From: Spirochaetaceae bacterium
GTDB lineage: Bacteria; Spirochaetota; Spirochaetia; SZUA-6; Fen-1364
Reading direction: 5' to 3'
DNA length: 12,649 nucleotides
NCBI GenBank assembly: GCA_003141795.1
Contig: PLNO01000048.1
Location: forward strand, 1-12,649
Positions 6,882-12,649 of this stretch are shown here, piece after piece. The notes beneath the pieces are model-generated. The model ran no database searches, was not told where the DNA came from, and was given only the letters and a program-made list of their open reading frames with translations. A program made the position numbers and the translations under genes. Each line of letters opens with the position of its first letter. Positions within the stretch are counted from its first letter, which is position 1.

Positions 6882-8012
6882 GTGAAATACCGACCCTTCG
6901 GGAAAACGGGGTGGAACGCTTCCGCCCTCGGTTTCGGTTGCATGCGCCTCCCCACGGTTGCGGGGACTCAAAACGTCGACGAGGCGGAGGCCATCCGCAT
7001 GATCCGCCACGCCATCGACAGTGGAGTGAACTACGTCGACACCGCGTGGCCGTACCACGGCCAGACGAGTGAAACAGTAGTCGGAAAGGCGCTTCGCGAC
7101 GGCTACCGCGAACGGGTCAAGGTGGCGACGAAGCTTCCGGTCTGGATGGTCAACGAGCCGGCGGATTTCGACAAGTTCTTCGACCAGCAGCTCGCCAAGC
7201 TGCAGACGGACCATATCGATCTGTACCTCCTCCATGCGCTGGGAAACCAGCGGTGGGACAAGGTGCGGTCCCAGGGCGTGCTGGAATGGGCCACGCGGCA
7301 GAAAGAGCGCGGACGTATCGGATGGATCGGCTTTTCCTTCCATGACGAGCATTCGGCTTTCAAGAGGATCGTCGATGAATGGGACGGCTGGACCTTCTGC
7401 CAGATCCAGTACAACTACATGAACACCGACACGCAGGCGGGGACGAAGGGCTTCGAGTACGCGGCGCAGAAGGGGCTCGCAACTGTCATCATGGAGCCGC
7501 TCCTCGGCGGAGGGTTGTCCAATCCGCCGCCTTCGATCCAGAACGTCTGGGACTCGGCACCCAGGCGCCGCTCCCCTTCGGAATGGGCATTCCAGTGGCT
7601 GTGGGACAAACCGCAGACCAGCGTCGTGCTGAGCGGGATGACCTCGATGGCGCAACTCGAGGAGAACCTCGCCACTGTGGACCGTTCAGGCGTGGGGCTG
7701 TTGACGGCGGAGGAGATCGATCTCTACGGCCGTGTGAAGGTCGCCTATGAGCACGCGCGCCCCATTCCCTGCACACAGTGCCGTTACTGTATGCCATGCC
7801 CGAGCGGGGTGAACATTCCAGAAAATCTCGAGCTCTACAACAATCGCGTCGCCTTCGATGCTCTTCCTCAGGCACGGGGCCACTGGACCTTCATGAAGCC
7901 TTCTGAGAAAGCTTCAGCGTGCACGGCATGCCTCGAGTGCGAATCCAAGTGCCCGCAGAGCATCAAGGTGCACGAGTGGATGAGCTGCATCGCGGCGGAG
8001 ATGGCGGGGTAG
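6882..8012 (+). CDS. Aldo/keto reductase with C-terminal 4Fe-4S domain
   Basis: 376 residues from a GTG start supported by AAAGGA eight bases upstream. The N-terminal TIM-barrel part has the aldo/keto reductase tetrad: D53 and Y58 (YVDTAWPYHG), K84 (VATKLP) and H118 (YLLHA). After the barrel come two iron-sulphur motifs: CTQCRYCMPCP (297-307) and CTACLECESKCP (347-358), eight cysteines in all, enough for two 4Fe-4S clusters. This is the 'predicted oxidoreductase of the aldo/keto reductase family' with a ferredoxin-like tail, common in anaerobes. It likely reduces a carbonyl with electrons passed through the clusters, in the cytoplasm; the substrate is unknown. It stands alone, with its own promoter and a palindromic site upstream, and faces the convergent glycosidase gene across a 22-base gap. 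Confidence 0.93.
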   Translation: MKYRPFGKTGWNASALGFGCMRLPTVAGTQNVDEAEAIRMIRHAIDSGVNYVDTAWPYHGQTSETVVGKALRDGYRERVKVATKLPVWMVNEPADFDKFFDQQLAKLQTDHIDLYLLHALGNQRWDKVRSQGVLEWATRQKERGRIGWIGFSFHDEHSAFKRIVDEWDGWTFCQIQYNYMNTDTQAGTKGFEYAAQKGLATVIMEPLLGGGLSNPPPSIQNVWDSAPRRRSPSEWAFQWLWDKPQTSVVLSGMTSMAQLEENLATVDRSGVGLLTAEEIDLYGRVKVAYEHARPIPCTQCRYCMPCPSGVNIPENLELYNNRVAFDALPQARGHWTFMKPSEKASACTACLECESKCPQSIKVHEWMSCIAAEMAG

Positions 8013-8034
8013 GGTTCCCGCCGGTTCGGCATTG

Positions 8035-9684
8035 TCACGTGCGGCGGTCCAGCTCGAACGCTTCCACGCGCACTCGCGCGGGTCCTTCCCCGGACCAGCG
8101 CGGTTCAAGCGAGGCAATGCCGCTGGACACGGTGAAGTCCGTCGTATAGGTCCGCACGGGACCGGTGCCCACGCTCATGGCCGCATAGCTCCAATCGACC
8201 ACAGTCCCCTGACTGTCACGAGCTACGAGCTCGAGCCGGAGCGCACCACTGCCTGCAAGCGATGCATGCGACGAAAGCCTGAGCTTTTCACCCGCCGTCA
8301 CCGGGACCCGCAGCCCCGAGTCGATCGCCCAATCTTGAGAGCCCAGGATGTCGACATGCAGCGCGATGGGCATGCCCGCGTCATCCTCCACGACCTCCGA
8401 AGAGCCGACGCCCTGCTCGCGGGTCCACAGCCGGGTCCAGTCGTTGACGGGAATGAGGAGAGCCTGTGCGGTGCCGGACCAGAAATCCTCAACTGTCGGC
8501 TCGCCGGGGATGTTCCCTATGGTCTGTCTCTCATCCAGCCCCAGCGCTGAAAGGTAGTCGGCGTCCACCTGGATTCCCCTGCGCCATGACGGTTCGCTGA
8601 AGGTGACGATCCCGAAGTCTGTCTCGTAATCCCACATGCACCAGCCGATGTTCAAGGCCTCCAGGCTCCTCCGAACGTCGCCGATCCATGCAAGTCGATC
8701 CGTTTCGGCGGACGACTTTCGATACGCCCCAAACTCGCCGCAGAAGACAGGAACCCGATGGGCACTGGCCCATTCCGCGGCGCGTGACAACCCCGTACGT
8801 ACCCGCTCCTCGTTCCAGGACTCATCCCCATAGCGGAGCACCTGGTCGCGTGCGCGGGGATCGGGGAGCGCGGCGGCAGGTGCCTGTACGGCCGCCGGGG
8901 TCGAGGGGTAGGGGATCCCAGCAAGCTCCGCCTGCAACGGCCCCGCCCACTCCGCGCCCTGGTGTGTGAACGTGAAGGGGTCGTACGAGTGGAAGCTGTA
9001 GACGACATTGCGGTCCGCAAGGGGCTTCAGCTCCAGGAGGCCGTCGATCCCTCCCCATCGCTCGCCGGTGGCGATGATCGTATTCGATGGGGCGCCGCGC
9101 CTGATGGCCGCGGCAAGCGATACCTGAACGGGCTGCCACCACGAGGGATCGACCTTCTCACGGGCGCTGAGGTGAGGCTCGTTCATGACCTCGAAGAATA
9201 TCCTGTCCTTGGAGAACGCGGAGAAATGTCGGGCAAGAGCTTCCCAGTACGTCTCCGCTTTCGACCGGAACGACGCGTCATGGTACAGCCGCGACTCCCA
9301 TGCAGCGTTGGAAGAATCGCCGTGGAGGGGATCGACGATGACGGCGAGGCCTGCGGAGAGGAGCATGTGAACCGCGCGGTCTACGTAGCGAATAGCGGGC
9401 GCCGGTGTCTCGGGGTGGGCGGAGTCGAAGAGGAGATCGGGATCCATCGGTAGCCGGCATACGGTGAACCCGGCTTTTCTCAGGAAGGCTGCCTCCTGCG
9501 GGTGGAAAGCATTCTGGTAGTTGAGCGGGTTCGCCCACGGGGTGAACCACGCATTGAGGTTGATCCCACGGGCAAGCAGGGCGAGCCGCTCGGGCGGCAC
9601 GCCCGGTGCCTGGAACACCGTGGGGGTAAGGCAGGAGACCATGACAATACAGACCAGGAGCGCAAGGACGTTTCGTGCTCTCAT
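8035..9684 (-). CDS. GH5-type glycoside hydrolase, predicted lipoprotein
   Basis: 549 residues. The N-terminus is a hydrophobic signal ending in VMVSC, with Cys18 as probable lipid site; the lipobox is relaxed, as accepted in spirochaetes. Residues about 38-370 form a clan A TIM barrel of GH5 type: R77 (CRLPM), H121 (DPLHGD), the acid/base in FEVMNEP (E169), H232 and Y234 (FHSYDPF), the nucleophile in FCGEFG (E317) and W351 (GWCMWDYE). Residues about 415-549 look like a beta-sandwich, possibly carbohydrate-binding. It probably cuts a beta-linked glycan (cellulose, mannan or similar) at the cell surface or in the periplasm; the sequence does not tell which. No sugar transporter or regulator is adjacent. 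No Shine-Dalgarno sequence precedes the ATG; upstream are TTGCAA and, 17 bases on, TGATAT. Confidence 0.85.
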   Translation of the reverse strand: MRARNVLALLVCIVMVSCLTPTVFQAPGVPPERLALLARGINLNAWFTPWANPLNYQNAFHPQEAAFLRKAGFTVCRLPMDPDLLFDSAHPETPAPAIRYVDRAVHMLLSAGLAVIVDPLHGDSSNAAWESRLYHDASFRSKAETYWEALARHFSAFSKDRIFFEVMNEPHLSAREKVDPSWWQPVQVSLAAAIRRGAPSNTIIATGERWGGIDGLLELKPLADRNVVYSFHSYDPFTFTHQGAEWAGPLQAELAGIPYPSTPAAVQAPAAALPDPRARDQVLRYGDESWNEERVRTGLSRAAEWASAHRVPVFCGEFGAYRKSSAETDRLAWIGDVRRSLEALNIGWCMWDYETDFGIVTFSEPSWRRGIQVDADYLSALGLDERQTIGNIPGEPTVEDFWSGTAQALLIPVNDWTRLWTREQGVGSSEVVEDDAGMPIALHVDILGSQDWAIDSGLRVPVTAGEKLRLSSHASLAGSGALRLELVARDSQGTVVDWSYAAMSVGTGPVRTYTTDFTVSSGIASLEPRWSGEGPARVRVEAFELDRRT

Positions 9685-9722
9685 GTTAAGAAGATATCAC
9701 GACGGGCAGGCAGGGTTTGCAA

Positions 9723-9728
9723 TATATT
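9723..9728 (+). promoter_or_regulatory. Possible -10 box (TATATT) before the DUF3108-like gene
   Basis: TATATT at 9723-9728 lies in a short AT-rich patch of a GC-rich 50-base divergent gap. It ends six bases before the GTG at 9735, so initiation would fall on the start codon. No -35 match is seen 17 bases upstream. Confidence 0.3.
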
Positions 9729-9734
9729 CATGGA

Positions 9735-10454
9735 GTGATAAAAGTACGACACCCCGTGCCGACGGCATGCGCGTTCGCCCTGGCCGTTCTGTTTTCAGGG
9801 GGCAGCCTGCAGGCTCAGGGAATAGCGGCTCCTGTCGCGCTTCCGACAGAGGAACGGATCGTCTACGAGCGAACGGTGGGAACAACGAAGACCAGGATAG
9901 AAGAGCATATGATCCTCGTGACGACCCGGGACGACACCTACTACGAGGTGACGACGAAGTCCGATGAGACGGATGCCGTCTTCCGACTGGACCCGAAGAC
10001 TCTCATCGCGACGGATACCGACGTCACGTCGCGCTCGGAGACCGGCGTGATCAATCGGGTCACCACGATCAAGGAGAATCGGGCGGTGCTGGGCACCGAC
10101 GAATTGCAGATCGGCGGTTTTGAAAGCATCGCCCAGACCCTTCGCGCCTTCCCCTGGGGAAGCGCTCAGAAGGCGCGTTTGGTTTTTGCCGGACAGAGCT
10201 CTTCCAACAGCTTCGACTACGAGCTCTCCGTTTCGGGGAAAGAGACTGTCACGGCCGGAGGCAAGAGTTACGAGTGCTGGAAGGCGCAGCTCGGGCTGAA
10301 CGGCTTCTTCGGCGCTTTCATGGGGAAGACCACGGTCTGGTATTCCACCAGCGCGGCGCACTACATGGTGAAGATGCAGGGTGCCTCCGCGGGGCCGGGA
10401 TCCCCGACCTCGATTCAGGAGATCGAGAGCTACTGGTCTTCCAGCGGCCAGTAG
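9735..10454 (+). CDS. Secreted DUF3108-like protein
   Basis: 239 residues from the GTG at 9735; a TTG at 9717 in the same frame would add six residues and cannot be excluded. Residues 1-28 form a signal peptide: a basic start, a hydrophobic core (about 10-22) and a likely cut after LQA. The mature part is rich in beta strand. Its last third, with VSGKETVTAGGKSYECWK, then GKTTVWYS, then HYMVKMQG, resembles DUF3108-type proteins, which are periplasmic and of unknown function, possibly binding a lipid-like ligand. There are no catalytic motifs. The start lacks a ribosome site. The gene is followed 32 bases later by an MFS transporter on the same strand, so the two may be co-transcribed. The secreted nature is well supported; the family link is moderate. 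Confidence 0.7.
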   Translation: MIKVRHPVPTACAFALAVLFSGGSLQAQGIAAPVALPTEERIVYERTVGTTKTRIEEHMILVTTRDDTYYEVTTKSDETDAVFRLDPKTLIATDTDVTSRSETGVINRVTTIKENRAVLGTDELQIGGFESIAQTLRAFPWGSAQKARLVFAGQSSSNSFDYELSVSGKETVTAGGKSYECWKAQLGLNGFFGAFMGKTTVWYSTSAAHYMVKMQGASAGPGSPTSIQEIESYWSSSGQ

Positions 10455-10486
10455 GCGCGTGGACGCCGGGCGCGAATCCCGCTACC

Positions 10487-11677
10487 ATGCACGCCGTGAA
10501 TCGCACAAAAATCTCAGCCTACTTCACCGCATCGCTCCTCTACTGGGCAGCGCAATACATCTACGTGCCGACCCTCCCCGAGTTCGTCAAAGCCAGGGTG
10601 GGCAGCCTGACAGCGGTCGGCGTCGTGCTTTCCATGTACGGCCTGTGGTCTGCAATCCTCCGAGTACCCGTGGGGATCGTCGTCGATGCAACCGGCAGGG
10701 CAAAATCCACCATGGTCGGCGGTTTCCTCCTGGCGGGGCTCGGAGCCCTCGTCATGAGCGGAGGCGGATCCGCCGGCGCTCTGACCTTCGGGCGCGCGCT
10801 CACGGGCGCATCCACCGCGACGTGGGTGCCGGTCATGGTGGTCTTTGCAGCGTTCTTTCCCCCTGAGAAGGCGGTGTTTGCAACGTCGCTCCTTGCGGTA
10901 TCGTCCAGTCTCGGTCAGGTCGTCGCGACGGGCAGCACGGGATTCCTCAACGAGCTCGGCGGCTACCCTCTGGCGTTCTACGTCGCTGCCGGGCTCGCGG
11001 TCATATCGACCGCCATCATCGTGATGGTCCGTCTGCCCGCTCCCGATCGGGCGCGTACCCACCAGGTGAGCTGGCGTTCGATCCTGTCGATTTTTTCGCG
11101 GCCCGACGTGCTGCTTCCCTCGTTCGCGAGCGCGATCTGCCAGTTCGGGGTCTGGGCCATCGTTTTCGCATTCCTCCCGCTGCTAGCGCGCCAGCTCGGC
11201 GCGGGGGCCATTGCCGTCAGCCTGCTCATGACGACGAACCTTGTCGCCAACACCGCGGCCAACCTTTTCGCGACGCTCACGGTGCGGAAAGGGGCCGAGC
11301 GGCCGTTCCTGTACGGGAGCTTCATCCTCTTCGGCGGTGGAGCTCTGCTGACGGCGTTCTCCACCACCGTGCCCTTGCTCTTTGCTGCGACGTTCCTCAT
11401 GGGTGCGGCCAACGGGATTTTCTACCCGATTCTGCTCGGGCTCTCCATCCAGAGGGTGGATCTCCCCCACCGCACGACTGCCATGGGCATCCATCAGGCC
11501 GTATACGCCCTGGGCATGTTCGCCGGGCCGTGGATCGGAGGGGTCATTGCCGACGCGCTGGGGTTCCGGGCGATGTTCGGCATCATGGCGGGCTTCTGCG
11601 TGATCGTGGCAAGCGTCCTGGTGGCGGTAATCCCCGGCAGGGCCCGCGTCATAGAGAGCGATATAGGCGCCGCCTGA
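10487..11677 (+). CDS. MFS transporter
   Basis: 396 residues, about 12 hydrophobic helices, with the MFS layout. YVPTLPEFV (26-34) follows helix 1, as in many drug-type exporters, and RVPVGIVVDATGR (59-71) is the loop 2-3 motif. The second half repeats the pattern. The substrate cannot be told; it is most like general multidrug or metabolite exporters. The ATG at 10487 directly precedes helix 1; the frame is open back to 10274, but that part overlaps the upstream gene in another frame and carries no membrane features. No clear ribosome site is visible; the gene lies 32 bases after the DUF3108-like gene and may share its transcript. It ends 12 bases from the convergent methyltransferase gene. 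Confidence 0.88.
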   Translation: MHAVNRTKISAYFTASLLYWAAQYIYVPTLPEFVKARVGSLTAVGVVLSMYGLWSAILRVPVGIVVDATGRAKSTMVGGFLLAGLGALVMSGGGSAGALTFGRALTGASTATWVPVMVVFAAFFPPEKAVFATSLLAVSSSLGQVVATGSTGFLNELGGYPLAFYVAAGLAVISTAIIVMVRLPAPDRARTHQVSWRSILSIFSRPDVLLPSFASAICQFGVWAIVFAFLPLLARQLGAGAIAVSLLMTTNLVANTAANLFATLTVRKGAERPFLYGSFILFGGGALLTAFSTTVPLLFAATFLMGAANGIFYPILLGLSIQRVDLPHRTTAMGIHQAVYALGMFAGPWIGGVIADALGFRAMFGIMAGFCVIVASVLVAVIPGRARVIESDIGAA

Positions 11678-11687
11678 GCGGGCGCCC
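11666..11687. terminator. GC-rich hairpin between convergent genes
   Basis: GGCGCCGC, loop CTGA, then GCGGGCGCC, which pairs with one bulged G. The loop holds the stop codon of the MFS gene. The hairpin lies in the 12-base gap and the last codons between convergent genes, so it could stop transcription from the left. No T-run follows on either strand, which makes intrinsic termination uncertain. Confidence 0.35.
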
Positions 11688-11689
11688 GG

Positions 11690-12451
11690 TCACGCCTCCG
11701 CTGGCTTGGAAGCGCCGTGGCATCCTATCATGCCGGCGAATATCGTCTTCACGGAGATGTCTTTGAAGCCGACTGTGGCCAGCACCTGCGAAAGCTCGTC
11801 CGGCGTGTAGAACATCGAAAGCGTTCGGATGAAGTACCGCTTGCAGTTCGGCGCGGCAGGGCTGCTGCGGAAGAAGAACCCCGTGAATGCGAGGCAGAAG
11901 CGCAGGTAGGCGAAGTACATCTTCTCCACGAAGGGGCTGCCGGGGCGCAGCATGTCGCAGTGGTAGAAGCGGCCCCCCGGCTTCAGCACTCGGTATATCT
12001 CCGAGAAGACGCGGTCCACGCGAAGATGGCGTGAGGCGTACTGCAGCGTGACGACGTCGAAATGGTTGTCCGGGTAGGGCAGTGAATGGACGTCACCGAT
12101 CACGCCGTCGATCCGGAGCCCGCGCTCTTCCGCCCGTTGCCGTCCGACCTGCTGCATTTCCAGACTGCGATCGATCGCGTGGACTTCGAGCGTCGGCTCC
12201 CGTTCCAGAAGCGCGATCCCCACCGCGTTCGTTCCCGCGCAGACGTCCAGCATCCGTTGCCCCGGCTGTACGGTGATCGTCGCCATGAAGACCCTGAGAA
12301 ACCAGTTCCAGAGGCCGAGGCTCGCGACGTTGTTCGCGCGGTCGTAATACGCGGCGACGTCCGCGAAAACCGCATCGAGATCCTGCGTCCAGACGGCGCT
12401 GAACCGCTCTTCACGCATCTGCTCACGAACTGCAAGTGGGGGGGGACTCAT
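11690..12451 (-). CDS. UbiE/MenG-like class I methyltransferase
   Basis: 253 residues from the ATG at 12451. The SAM loop is LDVCAGTNAVG (68-78), the acidic second site is AIDRS (92-96), then GDVHSLPYPDNHFDVV (119-134) and YRVLKPGG (153-160), in the order seen in UbiE/MenG. The C-terminal end (YFIRTLSMFYTPDELSQVL, then GFKDISV and a closing GASKP) also fits that family, which methylates demethylmenaquinone or a ubiquinone precursor at the membrane. The first glycine motif is unusual (GTN for GTG), and no quinone gene is adjacent, so another small-molecule substrate is possible. The frame is open back to an ATG at 12553, but a strong promoter lies inside that stretch. A second start at 12418 is also possible; eight C follow the first two codons of the 12451 start. 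Confidence 0.82.
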   Translation of the reverse strand: MSPPPLAVREQMREERFSAVWTQDLDAVFADVAAYYDRANNVASLGLWNWFLRVFMATITVQPGQRMLDVCAGTNAVGIALLEREPTLEVHAIDRSLEMQQVGRQRAEERGLRIDGVIGDVHSLPYPDNHFDVVTLQYASRHLRVDRVFSEIYRVLKPGGRFYHCDMLRPGSPFVEKMYFAYLRFCLAFTGFFFRSSPAAPNCKRYFIRTLSMFYTPDELSQVLATVGFKDISVKTIFAGMIGCHGASKPAEA

Positions 12452-12457
12452 GGAGGG

Positions 12458-12486
12458 AAAATAGAAACGCCGCCATACGAAGTCAA
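12458..12486 (-). promoter_or_regulatory. Strong sigma-70-type promoter for the UbiE-like gene
   Basis: On the minus strand: TTGACT (12486-12481), a 17-base spacer, TATTTT (12463-12458). Only six bases separate the -10 box from the ATG at 12451, so initiation would fall at or next to that ATG. Either the transcript is leaderless or the true start is the ATG at 12418. Confidence 0.55.
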
Positions 12487-12537
12487 GCTCAGCTCCCGCC
12501 GTCTCCGGGGGCATCTCTCCATGCAGGCCACGGCTCC

Positions 12538-12649
12538 ATGGGCGACCATTCATCAGAGTCGCCGCCCGCGGCTTCCGTGCAGAAAAACTTGTTATTTGTC
12601 GACCTTCCGCTCAGCCTGCCGCCATTAAGTGACGAAAATGACATCGTGG
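12538..12649 (+). CDS. Possible start of a divergent gene, partial
   Basis: An open frame runs off the right edge from an ATG at 12538; a GTG at 12577 and a TTG at 12589 are other starts. From the GTG it reads QKNLLFVDLPLSLPPLSDEN after the first Met. A short beta strand followed by prolines is typical of the first strand of many nucleotide- or cobalamin-binding domains, but 24-37 residues are too few for a call. It would be divergent from the UbiE-like gene. No good ribosome site is visible. The alternative is that this is non-coding upstream sequence. Confidence 0.3.
   Translation, partial: MGDHSSESPPAASVQKNLLFVDLPLSLPPLSDENDIV

Noticed and set aside
8962..9453. Plus-strand open frame of 163 codons opposite the glycosidase
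   Set aside because: It is antisense to conserved GH5 catalytic segments, and its product has no recognisable features.
10274..10486. N-terminal extension of the second MFS transporter
   Set aside because: It overlaps the DUF3108-like gene out of frame and adds no family sequence; the ATG at 10487 directly precedes helix 1.
1..12649. CRISPR array, tRNA, rRNA, insertion sequence, attachment site or riboswitch
   Set aside because: No regularly spaced repeats, cloverleaf-like segments, transposase frames or long structured leaders were seen; all gaps between genes are under 200 bases.

Overview
The window is GC-rich chromosomal DNA, densely coded, with short intergenic gaps and no sign of mobile elements, CRISPR arrays, tRNA or rRNA. 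The best taxonomic clue is the gene at 4657-5463. It is a PilZ protein whose long N-terminal half resembles the spirochaete-type PilZ proteins I know from Treponema relatives. The relaxed lipobox of the secreted glycosidase also fits, so I infer a GC-rich, non-pathogenic type of Spirochaetota. This rests on recalled family resemblance, not on a search.

Layout, left to right. (1) Minus strand, 1-2775: a two-gene unit of a zinc-ribbon/transmembrane/isoaspartyl-methyltransferase fusion followed, with an ATGA overlap, by a seven-helix membrane protein with a degenerate spermidine-synthase-like domain that runs off the left edge. (2) Plus strand, 2853-4040: a TraB/PrgY-family membrane protein whose 3' end overlaps, tail to tail, a small membrane-anchored FAM173-like methyltransferase (4012-4539, minus). 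(3) Plus strand, 4657-6698: the PilZ protein and an Fsr-type MFS exporter, five bases apart. (4) Plus strand, 6882-8012: an aldo/keto reductase with a C-terminal two-cluster ferredoxin-like domain, with its own promoter and a 22-bp perfect palindrome upstream. (5) Minus strand, 8035-9684: a predicted GH5-type glycosidase lipoprotein. (6) Plus strand, 9735-11677: a secreted DUF3108-like protein and a second MFS transporter. (7) Minus strand, 11690-12451: a UbiE/MenG-like methyltransferase, and at the right edge the possible start of a divergent gene.

The genes do not form one obvious pathway. Themes that recur are SAM-dependent methyltransferase folds (four genes), membrane anchoring of enzymes that are usually soluble, and several genes with no Shine-Dalgarno sequence but with a -10-like box only 6-9 bases before the start codon. 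The two longest G/C homopolymer runs I found lie at translation starts (PilZ gene and UbiE-like gene). The most unusual item is the Pcm fusion together with its coupled membrane partner: positive-inside topology places both catalytic-type domains outside the cytoplasm, which is hard to reconcile with SAM use.
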